Assembly (NCBI GenBank): GCA_020634755.1
Contig: JACKBC010000016.1
Span: forward strand, 1-64,000
Source of the DNA: Caldilineaceae bacterium
GTDB lineage: Bacteria > Chloroflexota > Anaerolineae > Caldilineales > Caldilineaceae
DNA: 64,000 nucleotides
Reading direction: 5' to 3'
Below, piece by piece: positions 7,331 to 16,585 of the stretch. The notes under the pieces are model-generated. The model searched no databases. It saw only the letters and a list, made by a program, of their open reading frames with translations, and had not been told where the DNA came from. The position numbers and the translations under genes are program-made. The number at the start of each line of letters is the position of its first letter. Positions within the stretch are counted from its first letter, which is position 1.

Positions 7331-8440
7331 ATGGACAAGGTCAAAATGGGCGTGATCGGCTGCGGTATGATCAGCGGCATCTATCTCAAAAACTGTTCAC
7401 AAACTTTTGAGATTTTAGAAGTGGCGGCCTGTGCCGACCTGGTGCCCGAACTGGCGCAAAAGCGGGCCGAGGAGTTTGGCATTGCTCGCGTTTGCACCGT
7501 CGAAGAACTACTGGCCGACCCGGAAATCGAGATCGTGGTGGACTTGACTGTGCCGTGGGCGCATCCAGAGGTCAATCGCAACATTCTTAACGCGGGCAAA
7601 CATGTGTACACGGAAAAGCCGTTTGCGCTGACCGCCGACGATGCCGACAGCGTGCTTACCCTTGCCCATACCAAAGAATTACGCGTGGGCTGCGCGCCGG
7701 ATACCGTACTTGGCGCCGGCCTGCAAACCTGCCGCCAGCTCATCGACGAAGGCGCCATTGGCATCCCTTATGCGGCCAGCGGGCTGATCCTCATGCGCGG
7801 CCCCTATGACACCGCGCGTCCCAATTTTCAAAGCTATCTGCAGCTGGGCTGGGACCCGCTCTTCGATATGGCGCCCTACTATTTGACGGCGCTGGTCAAC
7901 CTGCTGGGCCCGGTGCGCAAAGTCAGCGGCTTTGCCACCAACGTGCGGCCCTCCATTACCGTGGACAATCCAGATTCCCCCTTGCACGGCCAGACGGTGC
8001 CGGTTACCGCGCCGCTCAACACGGCCGCCACGCTGGAATTTGCCAACGGCGCCATTGGCACGCTTCAAGCGGCCAAGGAAGCTTTTGGCTACACGCCGCG
8101 GCTGGAAATTTATGGCACCGAAGGGATTCTCTACGCCAACGACCCCAATATGTTTGGCGGCGCCATTCAGATCAAGCGGCCCGATGGTACGTTAGAGGAG
8201 ATGCCCTATTCGCACGGCTATGGCGAGAACAGCCGCGGCATTGGCATTGCCGACATGGCCCACGCCATACGCAGCGGTCGGCCGCACCGGGCCAACGGCG
8301 AAGTAGCGCGCCACGTCATCGACATTACGCTGGGCATTTTAGAGTCGGCCCAAAGCGAACGACATATTGCGCTCACCACCAGCTGTGAACAGCCGGCTCC
8401 CTTACCAGTTGGATTGGCGCACGGGGAATTGGATGCTTAG
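7331..8440 (+). CDS. Gfo/Idh/MocA family oxidoreductase
   Basis: A 369-residue NAD(P)-dependent oxidoreductase of the glucose-fructose oxidoreductase/inositol dehydrogenase family. The Rossmann glycine motif is at the N-terminus (GVIGCGMISG, residues 7-16) and the family EKP motif is YTEKPFAL (about residues 94-101). The C-terminal alpha/beta substrate domain includes DMAPYYLTALVNLLGPV and EIYGTEGILYANDPN. Members oxidise or reduce cyclic polyols, sugars and related compounds; the substrate here is unknown. The start at 7331 fits the family N-terminus. A hairpin terminator upstream separates it from the Uma2 remnant. A second, different family member is at 32166-33125. Confidence 0.9.
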   Translation: MDKVKMGVIGCGMISGIYLKNCSQTFEILEVAACADLVPELAQKRAEEFGIARVCTVEELLADPEIEIVVDLTVPWAHPEVNRNILNAGKHVYTEKPFALTADDADSVLTLAHTKELRVGCAPDTVLGAGLQTCRQLIDEGAIGIPYAASGLILMRGPYDTARPNFQSYLQLGWDPLFDMAPYYLTALVNLLGPVRKVSGFATNVRPSITVDNPDSPLHGQTVPVTAPLNTAATLEFANGAIGTLQAAKEAFGYTPRLEIYGTEGILYANDPNMFGGAIQIKRPDGTLEEMPYSHGYGENSRGIGIADMAHAIRSGRPHRANGEVARHVIDITLGILESAQSERHIALTTSCEQPAPLPVGLAHGELDA

Positions 8441-8503
8441 GCCGCGCCAAACTGCCGCCACAAAATATTTTCCCAAAACGAGTCAGCCATTTTTGAAGAT
8501 CCT

Positions 8504-9049
8504 TTACGAAGCCAACGCTTGGGCCATTTCCATGACTTTGCTCACCGTGCGCCAGTTGCGCGCCGTTATGTTGACCTTCCAGCCGCGTCCGACCTTTTCC
8601 GCCATCTTAGAGCGACCAAGGCCGTCGGGGGTGTGTAAATAGAAAACTTTGTCAATGAGGGCAAAGCGCTCGCTATCGGTCTTTAGCGCATTTAGCGCGT
8701 CCAAATCAGGATCTTCAGGCACGGCGTCCATAAAAAAGAGATGCAGCGATTTGGGCTCATCCTGGCCTTCGGGAAAGGGGTTGGCGGCCATTGCCGCATT
8801 TAATTCGTCCAGCCCCAATAGCAAAATCGCTGGCGCAAAACCGTGGCTTTGACCAATGGCGGCGCTGATCTCTTGCGAGAGCGCGGCCATATCCGCCCGT
8901 TCGCTTTGAAAAACCACATTGCCGCTTTGAATATAGGTTTTGACGTTTTGCAGCCCCAACCCGTCTAGCAGCGCGGCCAGTTCTTTCATGGGCAATTTGT
9001 TGTTGCCGCCCACGTTGATGCCTCTGAGCAGGGCAATATAGGTGTTCAT
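8504..9049 (-). CDS. DUF1697 domain-containing protein
   Basis: A 181-residue DUF1697 protein, a widespread family of unknown function. The diagnostic N-terminus is MNTYIALLRGINVGGNN, followed by GLQNVKTYIQSGNVVFQS, and near the C-terminus TPDGLGRSKMAEKV and TARNWRTVSKVMEMA. The open frame extends 25 codons further upstream, but homologues start at this MNTYIALLRG, so 9049 is chosen. It is convergent with the Gfo/Idh gene. No operon partner. Confidence 0.88.
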   Translation of the reverse strand: MNTYIALLRGINVGGNNKLPMKELAALLDGLGLQNVKTYIQSGNVVFQSERADMAALSQEISAAIGQSHGFAPAILLLGLDELNAAMAANPFPEGQDEPKSLHLFFMDAVPEDPDLDALNALKTDSERFALIDKVFYLHTPDGLGRSKMAEKVGRGWKVNITARNWRTVSKVMEMAQALAS

Positions 9050-9239
9050 TGTTTTGTCCAAAGCTGTAAGGTCGTTCCAAACAATCAGATTTCCGTCTGG
9101 CCGGATGAAATCCGTTGCTAACAATCGAGAAGCGGCCTCAGCCGCTAGGAATTTATTTTCTTGAATGGCCTAGACAAAGATAGGGGGCACGGATAGGCAT
9201 CAAATCAAAATCCGTGTTCCCCCACCCATGTTTACATAT

Positions 9240-10512
9240 CTAACTCCACAGTCGATCCCATGACCATTCATTGTCCCACTGGTCGGTGGGCTGATCAAAG
9301 TAGACGGGGTCGCGCGGATCCAAGTGAGCGCGGCACATATCCTCATTGATGTCGTCAAAGCCCAGCCCCGGCTTTTCCGGCACCTGCATAAAGCCATCCT
9401 GTATCAACGGGTCGGGCAGGCCGGTGACGATCTGATTCCACTCTGGGTGATCTACCGAATGATTTTCCAGCACCAGGAAGTTTTCGGTGGCCACGGCGCA
9501 GTGCAAATTGGCCAGCGCGCTAATTGGCGAACCGGCCATGTGCATGGCCATGGCTATGCCATAGTCCTGCGCCATGTCGCCAATTTTCTTGGTCTCCAGG
9601 ATGCCGCCAGAAGAGGCCAGATCAGGGTGAATGATGTTAACAGCCTGCTTTTCCAGCAGCGGCAGAAAGCCCTCTTTTAGATAAATATCTTCGCCGGTGC
9701 AGGTGGGCGTATCTACGGCGCGCGTCAGCTCGGCCCACTGGTCGGCAAACTGCCACGGGATCATATCCTCATACCAGGCCAGCGTAAATTTATCCAGCGC
9801 CTTGCCCAGGCGAATGCATGACTTGAGCCCAATGTGGCCAAAGTGATCCACCGCCACCGGTATTTCATACCCAATTTCATCGCGCACGGCCTGCACGTAA
9901 TCACACAAAATGCCAATGCCCTTGTCGGTAATTTGAATGCCGGTGAACTGATGCATAACGTTGCGCGTTTGCAACATGTCGGGCGGTGGCGATCAAGGCA
10001 TCTGGAATATTGCGCAACAGCTGAATCCCAATATCCATTTTTAGAAATTTAAAGCCCTGCTCCATGCGTCCCTTGAGGCGGCGTCCCATTTCTGTGCCAT
10101 CGGCCACAGAGGGTGTATCGCTGTAGCAAAGGGCTTTATCGCGAAACTTGCCGCCCGCAAGCTGATACGCGGGGACGCCATAGGCTTTACCCGCCAGATC
10201 CATCAGCGCCATTTCCACCCCACACACGCCGCCGGCTTGCCGGGCATGGTGGCCAAACTGCTTGATCTTACGGAAAATTTTATCGATATTGCAGGGGTTT
10301 TCGCCAATGAGATGGCGCTTGAGGGCAAGCGCATAGGTCTTGCTGGCGCCGTCACGCACTTCACCATAGCCACATAGGCCCTGATTGGTGTCTATGCGAA
10401 TGAGAGTCACGCGCATGGGGATGCCGGCTAGATTGGCAATACGCAGGTCGGTGATCTTTAGCTCGGCAGGACGCGAGCTAGTATTGACATGTTGTTCAAC
10501 GCTGTCGGTCAT
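9240..10512 (-). pseudogene. Enolase-superfamily (mandelate racemase-like) sugar-acid dehydratase, frameshifted
   Basis: One gene split into two overlapping frames. The 5' part (start 10512, AGGAATC Shine-Dalgarno) covers the capping domain and the start of the barrel up to PDALIATAR; the frame then shifts near 9977-9985 and continues from MLQTRNVMHQ to the stop at 9240. Joined, the product has about 423 residues, normal for the superfamily. Barrel residues are visible across both parts: FLKMDIG (base region), VDHFGHIG, YEDMIPW and TGEDIY (metal ligands) and MAMHMAGSPI. These suggest dehydration of an acid sugar, but the subgroup is not clear. The lesion equals one extra base or two missing bases, so a sequencing error is possible. 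Confidence 0.8.
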
Positions 10513-11150
10513 TTTTGATTCCTAATTTCTAGTTTTGGTGGTTGGTTATTGGTTATTGGTCGTCGCAAGGTTCAGCGCCACTTGGTATGTGCACAGTTGA
10601 AAATGTGCCACTCGACTGAAAATAGGCCATTTGGTGCTTATCTGAGCCCAACCGCAATCTATTTAGGGAGCTACGGATACGACTTACCCATTATACACAA
10701 GCTGATCCGCATGTCCAACCTGTTGAGTAAAGTGGGAACATCCGCTATATAGATGCAAGTGGGTATATAAATTGCGCAATTGAGACATTACCTACAGCGC
10801 CCCAAAATAACTCAGATATAATATAGTGGGCCAATTGAGTCTATTCTCATATGCAAATGGTCGCAACAACCAATCATACACGACTCATGCAGATGAACAT
10901 TCATAAATTATTTCGGTAATTGAAGAAGCCACAGGCTGAAGCCTGCGTCTGCTAGAAAAAGCCCGCTAAAGCAGGCTATTCCTGGAGTGCGCTTCAGCGT
11001 ACTTTGGCTGACAGGTGCTGGTTTCAACCAGTACCGTCGTTTACCGATTTAATTGGTTAACTTCCATCAGCAGGGGTTATATAACCACACATCCACCACC
11101 ATGCAAGTCCTAATCCAATCACTACTTATGGTAACCGCAGGAGCAATAAG
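10513..11150. other. Intergenic region upstream of the metal ABC transporter
   Basis: About 640 bases without a convincing gene. It holds a TATAAT at 10817-10822 with no good -35, and a run of small hairpins of a repeat type common in such genomes: CAGGC/GCCTG at 10932-10945, AGCC/GGCT flanking GCTAAAGCA near 10959-10977, and CTGGTT/AACCAG at 11018-11031. A metal-responsive operator is expected here by function, but I cannot pick one out with confidence. Confidence 0.4.
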
Positions 11151-12215
11151 ATGAGCAGGGCACTTCAATTTAGGGCACTACAATTTATAGTACGCTTTAC
11201 GATAGCAACATCTTTCCTCGTATTGTTGGCTGGCTGTACGGCAGCACCTTCTCAATCTGTTTCCAATGCAGAGGCGCAGGGCGATGGCGCCGCAATGGAA
11301 GCCAAGCTCAATGTGGTGACTACGGTTTCACCCCTGACTAACTTGATCTATAATATTGGCGGCGCACACATCAACCTCACCGGCATTGTGCCCGAAGGAA
11401 CCAATTCGCACACCTTTGAGCCCGCGCCGTCAGATGCCGTAAAGCTGGCCGAGGCCGATCTCATCTTTATCAACGGGCTGCATTTGGAACAGCCCACGTT
11501 GCAGATGGCCGAAGCCAGCAAGCGCGATGATGCCGAGATTATCATGCTGGGCGAGCAGACGATTTCACCCGATGAATATGTATATGATTTTTCGTTTCCC
11601 AAAGCAGACGGCAATCCCAATCCGCATCTCTGGCTGAACCCCATGTACGCATTGCGCTACGCCGAAATTGCGCGCGATGCGTTGAGCGCCCGCGACCCGG
11701 CCAATGCAGATGACTACAGCGCCAATTATGATGCACTTGCCGAACGCATAGAGGCGTTGGATCAGACCATTACAGAGACCATTGCCACCATTCCCGAAGC
11801 CAATCGCCGCCTGTTGACCTATCACGATTCCTGGGCCTATTTTGCGCCGCGCTATGGGCTGACCGTAATTGGCGCAATTCAGCCGTCAGATTTCGCCGAA
11901 CCCTCGGCGCGGGAAGTGGCGGATCTGATCACCCAAATCCGGGATGAGAAGGTGCCGGCTGTTTTTGGCTCTGAGGTCTTTCCATCAACCGTCCTCGAGC
12001 AAATTGCCCGCGAAACGGGCGTTACCTATGTGGACCAGCTGCGCGATGATGATCTGCCCGGCAAACCGGGCGAAACGCAACATTCCTACATCGGCATGAT
12101 GGTAAATGATGTACAGATCATGGCGGAGGCGTTAGGTGGTGATGCCACGCAGATCGCCGCGTTTGATACAGCAAACATTCCAGGCACGGACCAGACAGTG
12201 GCTCAGCCCCAGTAG
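11151..12215 (+). CDS. Metal (Zn/Mn) ABC transporter substrate-binding lipoprotein
   Basis: Cluster A-I (ZnuA/TroA/MntA-type) periplasmic or surface-anchored metal receptor. A signal peptide ends in a lipobox, LLAGC with Cys29, so the protein is lipid-anchored. The three His ligand regions are clear: GTNSHTFEPAPSD, NPHLWLNP and TYHDSWAYF, with the fourth acidic/His site around GSEVFPS and a DQL segment near the end. The His-rich acidic loop typical of ZnuA is absent, so Mn or Zn cannot be separated. It is the first gene of an operon with the ATPase (69 bases on) and permease. GCAGGAGCAATAAG provides the Shine-Dalgarno. Confidence 0.92.
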   Translation: MSRALQFRALQFIVRFTIATSFLVLLAGCTAAPSQSVSNAEAQGDGAAMEAKLNVVTTVSPLTNLIYNIGGAHINLTGIVPEGTNSHTFEPAPSDAVKLAEADLIFINGLHLEQPTLQMAEASKRDDAEIIMLGEQTISPDEYVYDFSFPKADGNPNPHLWLNPMYALRYAEIARDALSARDPANADDYSANYDALAERIEALDQTITETIATIPEANRRLLTYHDSWAYFAPRYGLTVIGAIQPSDFAEPSAREVADLITQIRDEKVPAVFGSEVFPSTVLEQIARETGVTYVDQLRDDDLPGKPGETQHSYIGMMVNDVQIMAEALGGDATQIAAFDTANIPGTDQTVAQPQ

Positions 12216-12284
12216 CAGATCAAGCGATACAAACGCCGGACCACGTATTGCGGCGCATGACGCTTGTCAGAAAGGTAAACTCTG

Positions 12285-13169
12285 GTGGATCCAATTCTTG
12301 AAGTGCACAACTTATCCCTGCAATATCGGCATACGCCGGTGCTACAGGAGATCAATTTACACCTCCACAGCGGCCAGTTCGCCGCCATTGTGGGGCCCAG
12401 CGGCGCCGGCAAAACCAGCCTGCTCAAGCTGATTTTGGGTCTGCTGCGTGCGACGCAGGGCCAGGTCCAATTAATCCAAGATTCCAACGCAAGCAGGTCA
12501 GCGCCGCGCCTAAGCTATGTGCCCCAAGTCGACGTAGTGGATTGGAATTTTCCGGTGACGGTGCAGCAAGTGGTCTGGATGGGACGACCACGCCCCAAAT
12601 TCTCTTGGCCGTGGCCAACGGATGCGGAAAAACAGCGCGTGCAGAACGTGCTGGAACAGTTGGAGATCGGCCATTTGGCCAATCAGCATATCCGCAACCT
12701 GTCTGGGGGGCAACAGCAGCGCGTCTTTTTGGCGCGTGCGCTGGTGGCAGAGCCGGACCTGCTGGTGCTGGACGAGCCAACCTCCGGCGTGGATATGCGC
12801 ACGGCGGAAAACATGCTGCATCTGCTGCTCGATCTCAACCAGCAGGGCATGACCATTCTGATGACGACCCACGATCTCAACATGGCCGCCGCCCACATTC
12901 CGTGGATCATCTGTCTGAATAAGCGCATTATTGCTGAAGGCGAGCCAGAAGCGGTCTTTACCGAGCCCATTCTCAACGAAACCTACCAGGGCGACATGAT
13001 GGTGCTGCACCACGATGGCTTGCTCTTGGTGCAGCAGCGTCCACACGAGCATACGCGTGACGACGTTTTGCCCAATCCCATTCTCGGTCACGAAGCGGAC
13101 TTTTTGACACCCACCACACCCCTTGAGGAGTCTCCCAATGGATGCGCTACTCCAGCCGTTTCAGTTTGA
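12285..13169 (+). CDS. Metal (Zn/Mn) ABC transporter ATP-binding protein
   Basis: The ATPase subunit that powers import through the adjacent permease. Walker A is GPSGAGKT (37-44), the signature motif is LSGGQQQRV, and Walker B is LLVLDEPTSGVD with the switch His in MTTHDLNMAA. Length 294. It starts with GTG at 12285, preceded by AAAGGT. The C-terminal 40 residues beyond the ATPase core are a variable tail (HEHTRDDVLPN) containing several His, which might bind metal, though this is only a guess. Its end overlaps the permease start by 32 bases, indicating translational coupling. Confidence 0.92.
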   Translation: MDPILEVHNLSLQYRHTPVLQEINLHLHSGQFAAIVGPSGAGKTSLLKLILGLLRATQGQVQLIQDSNASRSAPRLSYVPQVDVVDWNFPVTVQQVVWMGRPRPKFSWPWPTDAEKQRVQNVLEQLEIGHLANQHIRNLSGGQQQRVFLARALVAEPDLLVLDEPTSGVDMRTAENMLHLLLDLNQQGMTILMTTHDLNMAAAHIPWIICLNKRIIAEGEPEAVFTEPILNETYQGDMMVLHHDGLLLVQQRPHEHTRDDVLPNPILGHEADFLTPTTPLEESPNGCATPAVSV

Positions 13170-13980
13170 ATTTTTTCGCAATGGCATTATGGCGGCCGTA
13201 TTGGCCGGCGGACTTTGCGGGCTCATCGGCGTCTATATTGTGCTGCGCGGCATGAGCTACATTGGCCACGGCTTGTCCCATGCCATCTTTGGCGGAGCGG
13301 TCGTTTCATATGTATTGCAGTGGAATTTTTACTTGGGCGCCGGCATCTGGGGTTTTGTGTGCGCCCTGCTCATCAACAAAACCGTGCGCGCGGCCAAAAT
13401 CAATGCCGACGCGGCCATTGGCGTGATCACAACCGCCAGCTTTGCCATTGGCATTGCCCTGATCAGCCGCTACCGCAGCTTTACGCGCTCTTTTGATGCA
13501 GCACTGTTTGGCAATATTTTGGGCGTCACGCAGCAGGATATCTTGGTCATTGCCATCATTACGGTGTTGATTGCAGCCGTCATCTTTTTCATGTATCGGC
13601 AACTGCTCTTTACCACCTTTGACAGCGATGTGGCGCAGGTCTATGGCGTGCAAACGGCCTGGGTGGAGACGGTCTTTGCGCTGGTGCTGGCGGCGGCGCT
13701 AATTGCCGCGCTCCAGATTTTGGGCGTCACCATGATCGCCGCCGCCTTGGTGATTCCCGCCATCACCGCCCGCTTAATGACGGATAGCTTCAATCGTATG
13801 ATTTTGCTTTCCGCTATGTTGGGGGCGCTTACCGGCTTTACGGGGATGTATTTAAGCTTTTACGTGGATGTGGCCTCGGGCGCGACCATTGTGCTGGCCC
13901 AGGCGTTTTTGTTTGTGGTGGTGCTGGCCTTTAGCTTGTTCCAGAACCGAGCATATTCTTTGCCAGACACACATGTATAA
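13138..13980 (+). CDS. Metal (Zn/Mn) ABC transporter permease
   Basis: ABC-3 family membrane permease (ZnuB/MntB/TroC type) of about 280 residues with eight or so hydrophobic helices. The start is at ATG 13138, preceded by GAGGAGT; an in-frame TTG 15 bases earlier is less likely. Family features include the N-terminal segment FFRNGIMAAVLAGGLCGLIGVYIVLRGMSYIGHGLSHA and ILGVTMIAAALVIPAITARLM in the later helices. It forms the channel of the importer with the two upstream products. No fourth gene follows in this operon. Confidence 0.92.
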   Translation: MDALLQPFQFEFFRNGIMAAVLAGGLCGLIGVYIVLRGMSYIGHGLSHAIFGGAVVSYVLQWNFYLGAGIWGFVCALLINKTVRAAKINADAAIGVITTASFAIGIALISRYRSFTRSFDAALFGNILGVTQQDILVIAIITVLIAAVIFFMYRQLLFTTFDSDVAQVYGVQTAWVETVFALVLAAALIAALQILGVTMIAAALVIPAITARLMTDSFNRMILLSAMLGALTGFTGMYLSFYVDVASGATIVLAQAFLFVVVLAFSLFQNRAYSLPDTHV

Positions 13981-13985
13981 CTCAC

Positions 13986-14061
13986 GTTACGCAGCGACAG
14001 CTAGTCTGCTAGAGAGAAACAGGAGCGTCGGCAAGCCGACTTTCCGCCAGGCTTGCGTAAC
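13986..14061. repeat. ACTTACGCAGC-type palindromic element, diverged copy
   Basis: Starts GTTACGCAGC and ends GCTTGCGTAAC, i.e. imperfect terminal inverted repeats 76 bp apart. The interior differs from the two 77-bp copies at 14649 and 60087. It lies immediately after the permease stop. Confidence 0.5.
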
Positions 14062-14320
14062 ATAAGATGTATAATATGCACAGGGCATTTGCCTATGCAG
14101 TCATTGGCTATTCACAGGCTCAACCAGCATCCCCCCACGATCATGGGACACTTTGCACAAAACTGAGCATATTGCATTCATATTAGGCGTCAGTGCTAGA
14201 AGAAAGACCGCGGCAGAGTAGCTCTGCACACCAAAATATATACAGATTGCACAAATGGACCAAAAAATCCGTCTAAAAATCACTATTACCGCGAAAAAAC
14301 ACAACAAAAAAGCCGATAAT

Positions 14321-14366
14321 AATGTGCAAATTGCACATTGTCACCGGCCCGTTCCGCCGCTATAAT
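14321..14366 (+). promoter_or_regulatory. Sigma-70-like promoter with overlapping palindromic operator
   Basis: TTGTCA (14338-14343), a 17-base spacer and TATAAT (14361-14366) make a near-consensus promoter. The perfect 9-1-9 palindrome AATGTGCAAATTGCACATT (14321-14339) runs into the -35, which fits a repressor site. No recognisable gene follows within the next 380 bases; transcription would start near 14373. Confidence 0.5.
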
Positions 14367-14486
14367 GTAGACAGCACAAGCGAACGGGTTACACCGAAAG
14401 TAAGTGCGAACGGAGTCTTCTGGGGAGCGGACTTCGTCAAAACCCTCTATAATTACCTCCTTTAGGTTCCTCCTTTTCCTCTCTTC

Positions 14487-14535
14487 GCAAACAGCCGTAC
14501 TCTGCGCTACCGGGCAAGCAGGTGCGGCTGTTTGC
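14487..14535. repeat. Hairpin downstream of the orphan promoter
   Basis: GCAAACAGCCGTAC (14487-14500) pairs with GTGCGGCTGTTTGC (14522-14535): 14 bp with one G-T pair and a 21-base loop. No T tract follows on the plus strand. It could be the 3' end of a small transcript or a repeat. Confidence 0.45.
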
Positions 14536-14648
14536 ATTGGGGGAGAATTATATCACTTCTCGTCCATTCACAACAATTTATTTAGCGCATAACATGTTGC
14601 CAACAGCCTGATGAGGTGAGGCGTTCCGATGATCCCATTATGTATACG

Positions 14649-14725
14649 ACTTTCGCAGCGCCTACAAATAACCAAGTGCGAACCGGTTCGCACTTGGCAT
14701 GATTTAAGACAAGGCTTGCGTAAGT
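14649..14725. repeat. 77-bp palindromic element, copy 1
   Basis: ACTTTCGCAGC at the left and GCTTGCGTAAGT at the right form imperfect terminal inverted repeats. Inside is a perfect palindrome, arms CCAAGTGCGAACC and GGTTCGCACTTGG (14672-14697). The same length and layout occur at 60087-60163. Confidence 0.65.
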
Positions 14726-14761
14726 CCTGATGTATAGCATATGAGCGAGATCAGGGAACTA

Positions 14762-15376
14762 TCACTCGTCGCCGCGGATCAAGCGGTCCAGCGTTTGAAT
14801 CAATAGCCGATGTTCGGCCTGATGCATGCGGTTTTGTAACATCTCTAAAGTATCAGACGCATAGATTGGCACCTCCACCGTGGCCAACACGGGTCCTGCA
14901 TCCACCCGCTCGTCCGGCGCCAAGTGCATCATAATCCCGGTCTTTTTAATCTCACCGCGCTGATAGGCGGCAAAGGCCTCGGCAATTGAATCCTTACCTG
15001 GAAACTGCCCAGGCAAGGCCGGATGCAAATTGACGATCCGATACGGGAAGTGCTTGACGAAATTGTTGCTAAAAATATGCATCCAGCCCGCCAACACAAT
15101 ATAATCGGGCTTATATGCACGGACCTTTTGGGCCAGATCGGCATCATACTCCGCCCGGCTGCGATCGGCATCCCGATACGGCTTGAGCGGGAAATAGAGC
15201 GTCGGAATACCCGCCTTCTGCGCCCGCTCCAACCCAAACGCCGCCTTGCGATTGGAAACGACCAGCACAACCTCCGCCTCGAGCAGCCGCGCCCGAATCG
15301 CGTCGAGAATCGCTTGTAAATTGCTGCCATTCCCCGAAACAAAAACAGCCAAACGCGTGGTCAAATTTATCTCCAT
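14762..15376 (-). CDS. purN: Phosphoribosylglycinamide formyltransferase
   Basis: Transfers a formyl group from 10-formyl-tetrahydrofolate to GAR, giving FGAR, the third step of IMP synthesis. The 204-residue length fits PurN. The phosphate-binding SGNGSNLQAI is at the N-terminus, the catalytic Asn-His lie in VNLHPALPGQFPG, and the Asp is in RVDAGPVLATVEV. It is the last gene of the minus-strand purine cluster, separated from purM by 189 bases that contain a hairpin, so it may have its own promoter or reduced expression. Confidence 0.95.
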   Translation of the reverse strand: MEINLTTRLAVFVSGNGSNLQAILDAIRARLLEAEVVLVVSNRKAAFGLERAQKAGIPTLYFPLKPYRDADRSRAEYDADLAQKVRAYKPDYIVLAGWMHIFSNNFVKHFPYRIVNLHPALPGQFPGKDSIAEAFAAYQRGEIKKTGIMMHLAPDERVDAGPVLATVEVPIYASDTLEMLQNRMHQAEHRLLIQTLDRLIRGDE

Positions 15377-15420
15377 TCGTAATGATAGATAAGTATAGCA
15401 GTCGAGTAGAGACGCTTAGC

Positions 15421-15483
15421 GTGCGCCGCACTGCCCACCATAGCAGCTGTACAACAGTCACTTGCATGGGTAGTGCGTCGCAC
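15421..15483. repeat. Inverted repeat with GTGCG(T/C)CGCAC core
   Basis: Arms 15421-15437 and 15467-15483 (17 bases, two mismatches) in the purN-purM spacer. Each arm carries an internally palindromic GTGCG-YC-GCAC core. The same core occurs at 23714-23724 and 23766-23776 between purQ and purL. Confidence 0.5.
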
Positions 15484-15565
15484 GTGAGTCCACGCATAAA
15501 TGTCCTCTCGCGCAGGGAATTATGCACACCCCTCAGATAGTTGCGCGCCGAATAGGCTCCACTTT

Positions 15566-16585
15566 TTAGCGCCACTGAATTTGCACAGCAGCCCCTTGGC
15601 GGCGCGGCGCCAGTTCCCCAATGTCAAAGGCCTCCGGTACGGCAGCTTGCAGCGCCGGACCATCGGCGGCGTTCACAATCAACACCATGCCCACCCCCAT
15701 GTTGAAGACACGAAATGGCTCCAACCCGTCCATGCCGCTCCATTTGACGAGCTGTTGGAAGAGCGGCGGAATTTTGGCATTGGTCAGCACAATGTGGGCG
15801 GCCAGCTGCTCGGGCAGCACGCGCGGCGTATTGTCGAGCAGACCACCGCCGGTTATATGCGCCATGCCTTTGAGCCGCACGCCAGCGGCCTGAATGCAGT
15901 CGACTTCGGGCACATAGCAGCGGTGCGGCGCCATGATGGCATCGGCCAGCGCGGGACCACCATCAAAGAGCGGTTGGGCCAGATCGCGCCCGGCCAGCGT
16001 TTTGCGAATCAGCGAATAGCCATTGGTGTGTGGCCCCGTGCTGGGCAGCGCAAAAAGCAGATCGCCGGCCTGCATCTGCGTCGGTTGCGGCAACAGCGCG
16101 GCCCGGTCTACCAGCCCCACCACCGACCCCACAATGTCATACGCACCATCATGGTACACGCCGGGCATCTCGGCAATTTCGCCGCCCAGCAGCGCACAGC
16201 CGGCAAAGCGGCACGCCTCGGCCACACCGATCACGATTTCCTCAATGGCATCCGGGCTAACTTTGCTCGTGGCCAAATAATCCAAAAAAAAGAGCGGGCG
16301 GGCATTCTGCACCAAAATGTCGTTGACACAGTGATTCACAATATCGTGACCCAAGCTGCGCCAGCGCCCCAGCCGTGCGCCCAGTTCCACCTTGGTGCCC
16401 ACGCTGTCGGTGGAGGCCACCAGCACCGGCTGACCCGGCAGATTGCGCAGCGCAAAAAGGCCGCCAAAGCTGCCCACATCGGCCAATACATCTGGTCCAT
16501 ACGTCGAACGCACCGCGGGCTTGATGCGGTCCACGGCACTGGTCGCCGCGTCAATATCCACACCGGCTGCTTTGTACAGGCTCAT
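15566..16585 (-). CDS. purM: Phosphoribosylformylglycinamidine cyclo-ligase (AIR synthetase)
   Basis: ATP-dependent ring closure of FGAM to AIR, the fifth step of IMP synthesis. The family N-terminus MSLYKAAGVDIDAA is followed by the signature LVASTDSVGTKVELG and by NDILVQNARPLFFLDYLA. LLGGEIAEMPGVY and HITGGGLLDNTPRVLP are the later AIRS-family nucleotide and substrate motifs. Its ATG overlaps the purD stop by four bases (ATGA), so the pair is translationally coupled. Length 339 is normal. Confidence 0.95.
   Translation of the reverse strand: MSLYKAAGVDIDAATSAVDRIKPAVRSTYGPDVLADVGSFGGLFALRNLPGQPVLVASTDSVGTKVELGARLGRWRSLGHDIVNHCVNDILVQNARPLFFLDYLATSKVSPDAIEEIVIGVAEACRFAGCALLGGEIAEMPGVYHDGAYDIVGSVVGLVDRAALLPQPTQMQAGDLLFALPSTGPHTNGYSLIRKTLAGRDLAQPLFDGGPALADAIMAPHRCYVPEVDCIQAAGVRLKGMAHITGGGLLDNTPRVLPEQLAAHIVLTNAKIPPLFQQLVKWSGMDGLEPFRVFNMGVGMVLIVNAADGPALQAAVPEAFDIGELAPRRQGAAVQIQWR

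Larger units (their letters stand above)
13981..14761. other. Intergenic region between the transporter operon and purN
   Basis: About 780 bases with no supportable protein gene. It contains two copies of the palindromic ACTTACGCAGC-type element (13986-14061, 14649-14725), an apparent sigma-70 promoter overlapped by a palindrome (14321-14366) and a strong hairpin (14487-14535). The minus strand also has a perfect AAAGGAGG purine run around 14455-14462, but no start codon follows it. The promoter and hairpin could delimit a small RNA or mark a decayed gene. Confidence 0.5.

Noticed and set aside
14286..14537. 83-codon minus-strand frame containing a strong Shine-Dalgarno-like AAAGGAGG
   Set aside because: No start codon at suitable distance and no recognisable protein; the frame runs through the hairpin.
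14373..14540. Possible manganese (yybP-ykoY) or other riboswitch near the metal importer
   Set aside because: Looked for the conserved loop motifs of yybP-ykoY and found none; moreover no gene lies downstream on the same strand.
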